DNA of 64,000 nt, taken from positions 7,803,879 through 7,867,878 of the forward strand of contig NC_135551.1 of assembly GCF_964340395.1 (NCBI RefSeq), read 5' to 3'. The stretch is from Glandiceps talaboti (Eukaryota; Hemichordata; Enteropneusta; Spengelidae). A program made the translations under genes and the position numbers. Below, piece after piece: positions 37,320-50,835 of the stretch. Below the pieces are notes generated by a model that saw only the letters and a list, made by a program, of their open reading frames with translations, did no database searches and was not told where the DNA came from. Numbering within the stretch: the stretch's first letter is position 1; every line of letters begins with the position of its first letter.

Positions 37320-38370
37320 ACAAAATACAGGGTTATTGACCTATATACCTGGTATGGTATCCATGGCTGTTGACAAGACCAGTGGCTAAAATTACCAAAT
37401 ACAGATTAGGTTTGTTGGCTATCGATGTTAGTTAACTAAAAAGATATTGCAGGCATACAGTACATTGCTATATTTGTGTACTACAGTGGCCACCCAACCC
37501 TTACCTGATAGAGGTATAATTGATAGGTGTTGTCAAGACCATTAAAAAAAATACAGATGTGTGGTTTTTACTAACTTTAGCTACCAATGTTGGTTGACCA
37601 AATGTTATTCCAGCAAACATCTGCAATAGCCATGGCAACCACACCTAGTAAAGGATTGTTGTCGAGATCGTTGGCTAAAATTATCAACATACAAACTGTA
37701 TTTTAGCTATCATTATTGTTGATTGACCAAAAGTTTTTTCCAGGCATAGATTGCAAATTAGCAAACCCATAGATGGCTGTTGAAGAGATCAGTGTAGCCT
37801 ATGATTTGTAGACTAGAGAACGGAACGGTAGTGAAAATTCAAAAATTCAAAACGTCAGTAAGGATAGTGGAATAGTGTACATAGTGAATCAGATAGGCTT
37901 TTAAGTTTACAGGTAGGCTATTAAGACCAGTAGTTAAAATAACCAATACACAGAAATGTGCTGGTTTACAAATGTTAATTGTTATTGCAGACCTGGATTA
38001 CTATCACCTGCAATAGCTAACCTATCATATACCTGGTGAAAGTAGTAATGGCTGATCATTGGCTATTACAATCCCAGTACCTGGTGAAAATAATCACAAT
38101 ACATTATGGTTGTTGGTTGACATGATAACTGTCAATTGTCCGGTAGATTGCAATCACCTGCAATATCTTAAGTCTCGTACTATCCTTTATCAAGATCTCT
38201 CTTTACCACGTTGATATCCAGACTAGTAGAAATAACTAGTTATACCTGGTAAAATATCAATAAATGTTGTGAAGATCAGTGGTTAATTAAAATAACCAAA
38301 ATACAGAATTATGGTGGTTGACAAAAAAGCTATCAATGGCAAAGATTGCTAGCACCAGCATACAATGACT
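37320..38370. repeat. Degenerate tandem repeat, unit about 170 bp, six copies
   Basis: Shared order: TATACCTGGT, ATGGCTGTTG..AAGACCAGTGG, TAAAAT.ACCAAATACAGA, GTTGGTTGACCAAA, CAGGCATAGATTGCAA. One copy is interrupted at 38165-38215 by the ATCAAGATCTCTCTTTA unit also seen at 35.4 kb. Confidence 0.7.
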
Positions 38371-38839
38371 GGTTCACATGTGGTGTTAACATAGCATAAA
38401 TCATTAAATGGCTATTCTTTCACACCATAAACTATCTAGGACAGAGTTACCACAATGGTTAGCATTCACCTAGGGAGAACTGGATGGTAGGGTGCCACCC
38501 ATAGTTTAGTGACCTTGGCCCAAATTGGTCTAAACTGTATCAAACATTAGATATAGTAGGTACGTGTGTTGTCAGACAACTGCTATGTTATCACTCTCCA
38601 TGTACATACAAACCTTTCATGCAGGTCTATACTGTACAAGTGTCATCAAAACCTGTTAACCAAATTTACAAATGTACACATTTACTGAAACCTGCACAGA
38701 AATAGCCATTTCGACAATATAGAGCTCCTCCAAAACCTATTTGTTGAGAATTAATTTATTTGTGAAGTGGGTTTAGGAGGTAAAATCTACTGCAGTTCAA
38801 TCAGGCATGGCACACTGCATTTTACTGAACTCCTAAAAA

Positions 38840-39066
38840 AGTATGGTACAAGGTGAGAAAACCTACACAAGTTTTATCAGATTCCAACCCCCCTCCCTCC
38901 CCCTCCAAAATTATGATATAAGGTACGGAAATCTAAGCAGGTTTTACCAGATTTCACCCCTCCCCCTCAAAAATAATGATGGATAGTATAGAAATCCATA
39001 TGTATTTTACCAGAACCCCCCCCCCCCCCCCCCTAATCCTTAACCCCCCCCCCCCCCCCCCCCCAA
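38840..39066. repeat. About 65-bp tandem repeat with two poly(C) runs
   Basis: Three copies of ATGATA.AAGGTA.GGAAATCTA then GTTTTACCAGATT plus a C-rich end. In the last copy the C runs have grown to 18 (39016-39033) and 21 (39044-39064). Confidence 0.8.
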
Positions 39067-39805
39067 CCATAACAATAACACTAGGAGTGGTTCCATGAGT
39101 GAAACATGGATCCTGCATATTGGCTAAAATAGCTTATATTTATTCTGGTAGGCATAAGTCTAGTCATAACATATACCTATTCTGAACTCTGTTGAGGACA
39201 TTTATGTCAAACTGTGTGCCCTCTAATAACACACAAAATTGTTGTTGGTCAAAATTGTAACAAATGGGGTTCTCCTAATTAAGTCATCACACAGTACTGC
39301 CTTTATAGGGAACACCAAATTTTGGTTGGTAACAAATATTGCAGTGTCAGCAGCTTAGAAGGAATACTGATAGCTGATTGGTCAAAAACATAGTCAAACT
39401 ACAAATCCATCCAGATAAACTGGAGATGACTGTTTTTGGTATAGTCTACTCAGTATGTTGTATATGCGCTACGATCACTTTGATCATCTCAACTATTATG
39501 TAACCATATTTTCAAATGGATTTCTCTAGCACAGTGTTTCTGTTTTTACCACCACTAACAGCCTTTATAGTTTAATGTTATTGGAGCATTGATATAAATA
39601 TGATGACATTATCGCATCCCGGTATAAAACGAGACTACACATGACTTACTTTCAAACTAGAGGTTGAGTTTGTAGTAAACTGAACGAGGTAACCAATTAC
39701 GACCACCTCTCAATGTGTGATGGATTACTACTGACATGCACTGTTCACCCTTTCCCCAGCAGGATCGAGGTTTAGCTAGATTTCAGTAAATTTTGTCTGT
39801 TTGAC

Positions 39806-40022
<217 letters not shown>

Positions 40023-41431
40023 AAGAATGGAAAACGACTACACGTAAACTAACCAATCTATTTATAGCAGTAAACCAAGATTGGAATCACGAAGGCATAA
40101 ATGGTAGCTAGACTCAAATCCCAAGCCAGATATCTCCTATAAACACTTTATATAACTGATTACAAATCAATGGTAACACCCACCTACATTTCAGTAAGAC
40201 ATCAAAATATTTTGGGACTGATCAGATTTGTTTTGACTGAAAACAAACCAAGTGTATTGACCCCCCTGACCCCACATTATAAGACATTCAAAGTTCAATC
40301 CTGGAACAACCAGATGTATTTGTAACAACAAACAAACAAACAACCAATTAACTGCTACCCCATCTATATTTTGACAAAGATATCACATTATCCACACAAA
40401 ACTGCAAACTGGCACAGGGTCAACCTATTTTAGCGAAAAACAAGAAACCATGACGTCATTTGATACACTGTTTTTGGAATGTTTACAAAATGTTCTGTGC
40501 CCAATTTGATAAAAATAACTACACCTTCCCAAGCTGTTTACACGACCTGTTTTCATAACCTGTTTTCCCAAGTGTAAACTAACTACCTGTAGTAGTAACA
40601 AATCACAAACACAAAGTGACAGGGTTACCGTGAAAACCATAGACTAGTGTAGTCTCGTTATTATGTAAAACAATAACATCATCTTTCAACCTTAAGGGGC
40701 AATGTGGTCAACACAGTAAGTGACTGTGGTTATTGGACGTTTGCCTAGAGTACATTCCATAGACCAAACAGTGGTGTGCATGAACATGTGACTGCTGACG
40801 GCATGTACAGTTGTAATACTGTAAATCAGTCAATAATCACATCTACAGGTATTGGCAGAGATTCTGTATTCTGGAAGTTGAACGTCAAATCCGAGGAAAC
40901 GTTAGTACCCGACCTTTCAATCTGGCAAAAAAATACAATACGATATGTTATCTACATAATTACCATAGTGATTACATTTGAACAGATACCTGTGATTTAA
41001 TACATGTTGTGTGTGCATGCATATTCTAGGTACAATATTTTCGCTGTAAACACCATACCAAACATCATTGCATACCTGTATGTACATGTAAATGAACGCG
41101 AGAATGTGTTTGAAGTTCACGAACTCATGTGAGCGCAGAGTTATATTTTTACAAAATTTACTATTTTTGGATAGACATGTAACAATAGCAGAACGCCATC
41201 ACTCTTGAGTGCCTGTGTTGGTACTCCAGATATTTGCACTCATGCAATGCTTGCAGTGTTTTCTGCTACACTTTCACTCGCTTTCATTTATGATAAGTAC
41301 AACCGCAGAGAACACCACGCGCCCTATTGCAAATATCCCAAGTACATCATACTGGCATTTACGAATCATAAACTTATCTGTGTCTTTTCAAGATTCTCAA
41401 AAGATCAGTTTTTGACATATCTGGCTGATAA

Positions 41432-41486
41432 CCTAAAGCATGGAAGTATAACCCAGTGGGTTATAGTTATACTTCCATGCCTAAAG
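41432..41486. repeat. Short perfect hairpin
   Basis: GCATGGAAGTATAAC and GTTATACTTCCATGC pair exactly around a loop of about 13 bases (CCAGTGGGTTATA). The flanks CCTAAA and CCTAAAGC are direct, not inverted. No known microRNA seed was recognised. Confidence 0.8.
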
Positions 41487-41849
41487 CTTTGATCTGTTGG
41501 ACCATTGTATACTAGTATATTATTGCTACAAATACATACAGTTTATGTACATGTAACTAAAGCTTAGAATTTAAGCTGTAAAATACCTAGTATTTAGGTA
41601 TATATATGTTTGTCACACTTTAGAGAATAGCTCACATTTTTGGCATATCATAGATACTTCAAATTATTTGTTTTAGTATTTATATAAGTACTGTATGTAT
41701 ACATGTATGCTGAAACTTTTTTCTATTTTAAATTTACATTTATTTCGTCCTTACACAAGTTTTCTGACATCAGTACACAATCTAAACTTTTGCAAACTCA
41801 ATCTGATGTAGCCCCTTGTGGTATGATAGCTGAAAGAATAAAATCTGGA

Positions 41850-42232
41850 GGAGAAGGGAGGGGAGGAGGAGGGAGGGGTGGGTGGGGGGTATATGAATAT
41901 ACCAAATACCTTTCTTCTAACAATAAACAATTGGTAAAAATGTAATTATATTTGTATCTCATAATTCATGAAGAATCACAAAATGAGGTGAATGTATATG
42001 TGGAGGATGGGGGGGGGGGGGTTCAGCCAAAATGAAGGGGAGGGGATGATCAGACAAAATGAAGGGGGAGGGGATGATAAGACAAAATGAAGGGGGAGGA
42101 GATCAGACAAAATGAAGGGGGAGGGGATCAGACAAAATGAAGGGGGAGAGAGGTGATCAGCCAAGATGAAGGGGAGGGGCAGGGTGAACAGCCAAGATGA
42201 AGGGGAGGGGAAGGGTGAACAGCCAAAATGAT
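41850..42232. repeat. G-rich tandem array, unit about 27 bp
   Basis: Eight or so units of GATCAGACAAAATGAAGGGGGAGGG type (42025-42232), preceded by a GGAGG-rich stretch (41850-41890) and a run of 13 G (42010-42022). Confidence 0.9.
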
Positions 42233-43141
42233 GTTGTCAAATGAGCCCCTTTGGAATGTATACATTCATATGGTTTATTATTTATTTCATCAGAAATGAA
42301 GTAAATTGATCACTATAAATTATAGATCAGTGATAATAGATAATTCACACCCACACTCTGGAAAGTAGTTTATCATGTATGCCATCAAAAGTGATGTAAA
42401 TTTGTAAGAGCTATTAATAATACATACTACAGTATCAGTTACTTAACACTACTTCCATTTAGTGAACTTAAAAGTTCTTTCAACTTTCCGCATGGAATTC
42501 AAAACATTGATCCATGCTGAGTAGAAAGGAAAAGGAGGCCAAAAAGCAGCAAGGGATGATGGGATAGCTTGAGTTCATTGACCCAGGACGCTGCTTAAGA
42601 TCTCGTTAGGTAGTTAAAGTTGGATGGTAAATTCCGAATGAGGCTTGGTACAGATTATCAGACAAACCGCAGTCTCAATTTTTATGTTGTATTAAGCTGT
42701 GTGACCTTGGGAGTTCAAACTAAGGACACAGGCACACTAAGTCAACCCCTGACAACCTTGAAGTGTTTTAGTTAACTTATAAACGGAAGTCTACTCAGTG
42801 GATAGGTATTCTAACAAAGCAATAGGCATTTCACAGCTATTAGAAATGATATTTTCTATTTTCTATTTTCTGGTGTGGTGCAGTGAATTTATGACGAATA
42901 GTGAAAACCAATGCCCTACTTCTTTGTAGGGGGTAACGTGCATAAGTTACAAAATTGTTTATTTTATGCGATATCACTACACTCCAACCTGCTTATTACA
43001 AACTTTTTTTTAAGTGAACAATTTGTTATAACGAACACTCCTTTATAACCCCCTCTCACTACTAATCTCACATTACATATCAGTTCTTCATTACCATGAA
43101 CATTTGACCACTACCAATATCATCAAACTCAAATGGTTGTA

Positions 43142-43380
43142 GGTGGCTGAGTGGTTAAACCACTTGCCTCTTACCACTGTGGTTGGCGTTTGAGCCCATT
43201 CAGAGTTTGATTAAATTTACCACGCTGCAAGGAAGAAGAGTGTTTTTCAGTTTGACTCTACCGAACAACGCAGGTTTTCCCCGTGTACTCCGGTTTCATT
43301 CCTGCACTAACATTGAACTTTCCCCCTGTTATTGAGCAATGCCTGTTGGATGGCATGGTTTATAAATAAATAAAAAAAAA
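43142..43380 (+). mobile_element. tRNA-derived SINE, copy 2, near full length
   Basis: Head GGTGGCTGAGTGGTTAAACC looks like the A-box half of a Leu/Ser-type tRNA, and the B-box is degenerate (GGCGTTTGAGCCC, about 43186). The body is GGAAGAAGAGTG, TTTGACTCTACCGAACAACG, CCCCGTGTACTCCGGTTTC, and the end is ATAAATAAATAAAAAAAAA. The CCGTGTACTCCGGTTTC core resembles the conserved body of tRNA-SINEs in several animal phyla. Confidence 0.88.
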
Positions 43381-43737
43381 TGAGAAAACTCCACAATTTA
43401 ATAGGTTCCTATAGTATTGTATACCCACTAAGTATGACACAAAAATGACCTACAAATCCCTTGTTTCCTACTTACTAATCTATTAAAATTATTCTCACTT
43501 TATTTTTCTGATGCGACAATTTCCTGCTGTTTTTCCAGAATTTTTGCATTATTTTTCCAGAATTGTTCACTAACATTTTTTAGAACCTTGGTCATGCATA
43601 ATAAGTGGTCAAATTTGGTAAAAACTTCAGTCTATGATTCTGCATGCATGTAATTTTTATCCAATTTTTGGTAGTGAACCTTGGTACAATGACTGTAATA
43701 CAAGTAGAATATATACGACGTTGTTAGTAGGGTTTTG

Positions 43738-43870
43738 TTAAGGGTGGTAAGCAGGTAAAATCTACCTGAGTTCTTCTGTCATTTTACCAGGGTTCCCCAC
43801 CAAAATATAGTATAATGTATGGGAAACTATGCCAGTTTGACTATATTTCCCTCTTTCTGTTACCAGGGGT
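43738..43870 (+). repeat. GGTAAGTAGG/GGTTCCCCACC family copy
   Basis: AAGGGTGGTAAGCAGGTAAA, ATCTACCTGAGTTCT, TTTACCAGGGTTCCCCACC, then GTATGGGAAACTATG. Confidence 0.75.
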
Positions 43871-44499
43871 TCCCCAACCTTAGCAAAAACACTGGATGTC
43901 CTAACTACAAGAAATTTTTTTGTTTTTTTTCTGAAAATGTTCGAAGGTTTGTCTCATGTGAGGTATTATCAGTTTACTACACTAGTTTTGATAAAACGTG
44001 ATAGTGATAGTCCTAATAGATAAGTGGAGTGTACTCGTGCATAATGTAGGATTGACAGGAAGTGGACACTGCAATTCTACTAGAGAGGACTGTGTATAAT
44101 AACAAAAACCTTGAAAACACAATAAATCCTTTGTTTTCTATTGTCATTTTATACAGGCTACTTTACCCATGACATTTATGTCACTAAGCTTAATTCAAAA
44201 CATCACTTGTATGGGTTAACTGTGTGACGAAGGAAGTCGAAGTTGACATTACAGGAAAGTGTGACAAATAATCTACCAGCCTAGCATAGTAGTAATTCAA
44301 ACACACTGATCAGTCTGGGTATTCAAACACAATATACCAGTATGTTGATTCACACACACACATCTACTAAATTGACAATGACACACCTTCTTTCCTGATC
44401 TTTCTATTTAGTTTGAAGGACATAAACGCCGATCACAATTTGCTTCTGGCTGTCAGTAATTTATCACTTGTTTATTGCAAAATTGAGCACACTGTATTC

Positions 44500-45020
44500 T
44501 CCCCCCCTCCCTCCCCTCCCCCCATGCCATGCTGTCATGCTTGCTATGGTACACAAGTTCCAAATTAAAACAACACCATATCACTGCAACACCGCTATCG
44601 TGTTCCAAGTAGTAAAGATGGCCTGATGAATAGAGTAGAAGTTAAAGCTTAAAACACTTGATAAAATTGAGCACACTGTACCCCCTCCCCCTTCCCTCTC
44701 CCTCCCAGCAAGCCTGGAATATACTCAGTATACTGTCATAGTCCCCATATCTGGTAGGTAATTTTTAATGCCCCACTGTCTTGAATTGCAAATCCAGATA
44801 ACACTTTAAAGCACTTGTTAAGTACTGCAAAAATTGTGCACACTGTCTGTATACATTTGTACTCTCCAACTCTTCAAGCCTGGAATCCATCCATTCCTGT
44901 TCCCCATGGTACATTGTATGTAAGCAGTGATTTTGGTACCTAGAATTTGGGATCCCTGGTATACTATTAGAAGGGGCAAACCTGGCAAAATGTGCATAGA
45001 TTTCCATATTTGGTACCATG
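44500..45020. repeat. C-rich runs in two loosely similar blocks
   Basis: AAAATTGAGCACACTGTA followed by CCCCTCCCTCCCC occurs near 44479 and 44665, and a weaker third copy (AAAATTGTGCACACTGTC) near 44829. Copies two and three continue into AAGCCTGGAAT. The minus-strand open frame here is repeat-derived. Confidence 0.7.
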
Positions 45021-45159
45021 GTGTTGGCAGGGATCGTTCGTAATATACTTGGAGAGCTCAGCTAATCTGTACAAATTTAACTCCCTCAATATAAACACTG
45101 ACTGTCTAGAACGAAAACACAATGTTTTGTGTAGGGTCTATGGTTGTAGCTAAGAATCC

Positions 45160-45757
45160 AATCTGATTAAAATCCGATATAGTGCACACATTGCAATTTC
45201 TTTTTGGTTGGTACGTTTACTATTGTTTGTTCTTTTGTGAGTGCTCGTTACATACACCTACCACAACACCATAGGTATTCCCGAATCCAATCTTGTACTT
45301 ACGAGTAGCCAACCAGAATCCGTCTTACAATACAAAACTCAACATTTGAAATTAAAAAGAAGAGAACCACCGAACAATAACAATAACATTGTTGTCTGTG
45401 CTATGTGCTTGAGCTCTTTCGACCGGAGCGCTCTGAAGTACTGTACCCATATGTTATGGCACATTACACGTTTTCATTGGTTGAGTGAATTCACTCGGTG
45501 CTTTCGTGTGGCTCGGGCAAACCTATGGTATTGTGTCAGGTGTATGTAAAGAACGCTTACAAAAGAAAAATTTTCGTGCAGTACCTTTTGATTTATTTCA
45601 AATATGAAGTGCCTCTGAGCACTGTCGTGGATATATGACGCTATATAAATGTTTTTTTTTTTATATTAATATTAATATTATTATTAACAAACGACAGTAA
45701 ATGTAACAGCCAAAAACAAATTGTGACGCGTGCACTACATCGGATTTTAATCAGATT
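45160..45757. mobile_element. 598-bp inverted-repeat transposon with 11-bp target duplication
   Basis: The ends AATCTGATTAAAATCCGAT and ATCGGATTTTAATCAGATT are exact inverses, and similarity runs about 40 bp inward. GCTAAGAATCC flanks both ends (45149-45159, 45758-45768). An 11-bp duplication fits Mutator-like elements best. A 102-codon frame (45241-45549) has CAMCLSS and CTHMLWH, hinting at zinc-finger spacing, but I cannot assign it. The right part has GACGCTATATAAATG followed by a T-rich and (ATT)n stretch, resembling a LINE/SINE tail captured inside. Confidence 0.88.
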
Positions 45758-47032
45758 GCTAAGAATCCAATCTATGATTGTTTGACCTACATTACTACTC
45801 TGAGAAGAGTAACAACTGGCAAACAAACATATCCAAGTTTGATCCTTAGCTTATCAGAAACTCCATGTAATGGAGGGGATAAACTTATAACGTATGCTCA
45901 CTGATGGCAAAATTTCTGAGTGACATTACAAATTTCATTTGACATAATCGCTCGTAGTAAGAAAACTTTTTTTCAATGAGACACGAGACTTATCTAATTT
46001 TATAGTAGTATCTTTTCGAAATCTTTTCAGTCAATAACTCTGTCGGCTAACTAGTGCTATCCGTGACATCACATCACAAAATCTCTCGTTACGATTTGAT
46101 ACTACGTTAGGCTAATAGCTCTGCATATGGCAATTTTCGCAATATAATGTTCTGTACTGTATTTATTGATAAGTCTACAGATGATATATATAATTATACA
46201 TCAAACCATACAAGCTACCTCGATGTCTATTATCAAATTTTCTTTACTAGCATTACAGGGACTTCAAAACCTTAGCAAAAAAATGCTTGAAAAAGTTGGA
46301 AACTCCCAGAAATTACCTTTATATTTCTTAGACTAGATTTGCGCAAGATATCACGACATTGTTCCTCGTATTATAGTATTCATGCATGGATCTAGACATC
46401 ATTGGCAATAACTCCTTGTGATATAGGCCCCAAATTTTAATCATATTTTTCTTTGGTTCAACAAAGAAAAATAGAACATTACACATCTTTAGGTAATTCT
46501 CTGTTATCTAACGTCTCTGATTTGATAGTATTATGTTATCACTCTATCCACTTATTACTCAAACAACAGGGATTTCAAGAGTCTCACTTACAGTCACTGC
46601 ATCATAATGTATCGGGAAAATAAGATCAGTTGCCATAGCAACAGAGCAGTATGGCTTCCTAACGATGATAACTTAATTTCGCATGGATTTAGACAATAAT
46701 TGATGATATTTTTGCTGATGTTTCTACTCCGTTTAAAACTGACAATTTTGTAAAATTTCAGATTGATTGATTGATAATGACTTCCTACATATCGCTATGT
46801 GACATCAACCCTTTGTTTTTAAAACTAAACGCATGCAGATGGAAGCAAAGTAGATAACTTTGCAAATATTTAAAAGCCTTTTAAGATTGTAAGTAGGAAA
46901 ACAGCTACTGAGCTCAATTTTATTGGAAGTGGTTTAGTAAATTTTGATAACTGAAAAAAAAAACGTAAAATAATCTCATTTAATGGTTCTTATCGACATC
47001 AAAGAAATCATAAACAATATTTCAAGCTAGCA

Positions 47033-47310
47033 TACTGTAAACCTTAAAATTTTCGCTAAAGACTTATTTTCACTTATTTCGCTAGAAAACAAAAATGCGA
47101 AAATAGGTAGTAACTAAAATGTCTTCTTTTACATAAACACAATGTACCACTGCTAGTCTGGTAATTAGTAAAAATTAGTTTTAAATACATGCTGAAAATT
47201 GTACAATTTTCTAGCAGTGTATGAACACAATGTACCACTGCCAGTCTGGCAATTAGTAAAAATTAGTTTTGTATACATGCTGAAAATTGTACAATTTTCT
47301 AGCAGTGTAT
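47033..47310. mobile_element. TACAGTAAACC MITE copy 2 with internal duplication
   Basis: It starts TACTGTAAACCTTAAAATTT and includes CTAAAGACTTATTTTCAC. A segment of about 80 bp (AACACAATGTACCACTGC to TTTCTAGCAGTGTAT) is present twice in a row. Confidence 0.75.
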
Positions 47311-49370
47311 ATTGTGATCGTATCAAATTTTGCTCTAAACATTTTTCAGTTTCTGTACCTGAAGTCATTTTTACATAAAAAAAACCCACCAACATGAAAA
47401 CAGAATCACTTTCTTGACTAAAGTCTGAGTAAGGACATGTATATGTAATCATTTTTTTTTTGTGCAAACTATTTTATTGCAATCCAATACACATTTAAAA
47501 AATGATGAGGCAATAGGTACACTTTCATCAAAAATTGTTTATCCACTGAGAAAAAAAAAATCAAGCCAAAATGCACAGAAATTATATTTCCACTAGAAGT
47601 TTTGTGCACCAAAATATACATATTCACCCTTTAGCCAAACTCAAGAGACTTGGCTATTTGACTTAATGTTCCCTAGTAGACTATTTGTAACATACACATT
47701 CATGATCTACATACTATTAGGTAATTTTGCAAATTTATGTTCCTGTTTTACTTGATACATAACAATAATTTGACTGTTGAACACAGCGTGATTATTATAA
47801 AGGGAATCTAAAACGCTGAATGACTATACACAAAACTCTTTTTTCAATTAGAATCCTGCTGTGTTCAGTAGTTAGTCACATATAGAGTGAGTAAAACACA
47901 AGAATCTCAACTTGCCAAATGCTTTACACCGATCATTAAAAGTATATTATTATGTATGCACTAGTCATCTGGCAAACACTCCCTGTTTTAGCTGTGCTGT
48001 TCTACCGATTGACCCGCTGTCAAATCAGAGATACAACAAAGTCTCTGCTCCAATTCACAGCATTATCTCTTGCACTTTGCTTTAGCTTTAGCATAGACGT
48101 TGGTCTTTTTCCAACATCTAAGATTTCAGATAAATGCAACATTTTTAAATAAAACATTCGGGGGAAAAAGAACCATATTCTATCTAATTAATGTCTGTAA
48201 AAATTGCTGTTCCAATTATGTAGGAAATGACATTTTGACATGTGATTGGGAATTCCTACATCTGTGAGTCACATGACTGACATGTGATGCTTTACAGGAA
48301 ATGCCAGGATATTATTGAACACAGTAAATGACTAACAGACCGTATCAGTTTTTCCTAGGGTTCTAAAAGGTGATCAAACTTTCAACTACCATTTCACTCT
48401 CTCTCTCTCTCTGCTATGATTCAAGATTGTTACTAAGTATAAGACTATACATGGTCAGATTTTTGCATTGATGTGTTTCTTTGTCTTTGTACATCCAAGA
48501 TTTGATGATCTCTCTGTTCTGTCTCTCTCTCATATCTGGGCCAGCACTGACTTTCCCACTTGCCATATACACATACACATGTCTAAGAAGAATCTTTGGG
48601 GTGGGAATTTTCAGACATTTTTAATTCTATGCATATTTCCATCTTGGAACCTCTTCAAATTCATAAAGTCACTGCATCCATTTTTTTCTACTGGGTTGGC
48701 TCGTAGTAAGAGTTATTTTTTTATTGGTTTGTTCCCTTTTTTTAAAAATAATTTGGTAAAAACAAATTTACAATTTTGTAAGTTGATAAGTTAGGAATAA
48801 TGTTGCCTGTCTATGTCACTGATCTGTGACTCTGATAGCTTTCACACTACTCTCAGCTTGTTACAGCATCCTATATCAAGTGGGTATTGCAGTTTGAAAA
48901 TATTTCCACAAACTGATTGGTCACAGTGGGGAGTGATTACACACATCAGATTGTTTAATTATTCAAATGAAGTCATTATGTAAATGTACACATGTAATGC
49001 AATGCATGCAGAATAGAATTTACAAACAGGTACATGTTATGAAAATTCAAACATACAGTAGTATTCTCACAACATTTTGGGTAGTGACTTAATATTAGAA
49101 TGGCTACTATACCAAGCTGATGGTATGTGAGTTATCGGAATCACACATCAGCACCGTAGACAGACTAGAGATATGCTGACTGTATTTTGTTTGAGTTCAC
49201 AAACAAACTGAGTTATATAGTAAACATCACTATTATTGGTATGCCTATTGGTCCAACTGATTTTCATGTTTGTATTTATAATATTTCTTTGATCTTTCTC
49301 TACGCAGTGTTCTGATTTTCCCCACACAAATTCAGAGATATCTCTGGCTTGAAATAGTCTGGTGGTACCA

Positions 49371-49716
49371 TGTCTGGTCAAAGTCCTCAATCAGCACAAA
49401 AAGTTGTTCATCCAATCAGTGAACCCCAACTGTTATAGTGATGAAAACAGTATAAGTAGCATCCTGAGCTGACAAATATAGGTTGGGACACTACAATAAC
49501 TGTCCCAATAAACACTAACTTTATGAGGGACTGTTATTGGTTAAAAGTTTGTGATTAATTAACAAAGACATGATGTTAATGACTGCGTGGGTGGCTGTGG
49601 ATGAATTTTAAATTGTACATGTATCTCAGGCATATTAGGACTTCTAGAGTAACGACTTTGACTATACTGTGAGTGGAGGTGTAAATCATACTGATACCGT
49701 ACAGGAACTAGACTAG
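49371..49716 (+). repeat. Interspersed repeat of about 350 bp, copy 2
   Basis: Collinear partner of 33725-34112, without the GT expansion. It ends ACCGTACAGGAACTAGACTA. Confidence 0.9.
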
Positions 49717-50835
49717 GCTTGACATTGTTTTTTTGCCTGGTATATTCAGACCAAACTCAGAAACAGCATTGCTGAGCAAGAAAGCTGTGTCTCTGTCTAA
49801 ACCAACACATAAAAACTCTCCAACAATTATACCCACTTCCCAAAGTTTTTCAGGCTTGAACAACTTAATATTAATTTGCAAATTTTCCACTTTTTTTTAC
49901 CCAATCAAAAAACCTGTCTTATTTACAGTAATTTGTGTTTGTATATATAATACGGGCCAAATGCTAAGAACTACTATTACTAAAGACACAATAGAGGAAC
50001 CATGAGAATTGCTGAGTTAACTTTAATGGTAACAAGCCATCAGCCCTGGAGTGAACAAATCACTAATTGGTGAACAGAAAAAAATGTGTGTCTAGAGTTT
50101 GCAAAAGTTGTTGGCAACTCTGAAGAGAGGTTGACATTCCTACAGTAGAAAAGACTATCTGATTGTAATGGTTTTTGTTCTTTGTACCTGTCAGGTGTTT
50201 TTAGGGATGTTTTGCAGACAGACATTTTTGTTTAAAGTCAAACACCAGGATGTCCTGAGGTCAGCAAGGTGTCTCCTTGTCAGCAATCTTTAACAGTTTT
50301 TTTTAAGGGCTTGGCAAAACAAAGAATGATAAAAGTACATTGTATGTATGTACTGAAACTGTAGTTAACAAATATTAAGCCTGTCACCATCAAAATTCTA
50401 TACCGGTTCTGAACCGAATCAAATTCACTTCTCCTGTCCCCAAATATATGCCCTTAAATCGGTTGTGAACCAATTCAGTTGTGCTGGTAGTTCAAACCAC
50501 CTCAGAGGATAATTTCAAACTGGTTTAAAGCAAATCGGTTTGGAATCAACTTAACTTGTCATAATTTGGACAGGAAAAACCGACCTAGAACTGATTCAAC
50601 TTTGATTCACATCATTTTGTGACTATACATCATTGAATCAAGTAAACTGGATAAAATTTGACATGTCGATAAAGTACACCAAAGTGAATCAATTCATATC
50701 CACTGCTAACATTTTGTGTCAGGATATAAACTGATTTTGAACTGGTTTAACTGAATTGATTGAGTTTGATAAAGTTCAAAACCAATTCATATGACGACAG
50801 GACTATAGTTACCAATCTTTACACTTCAGTACTAA

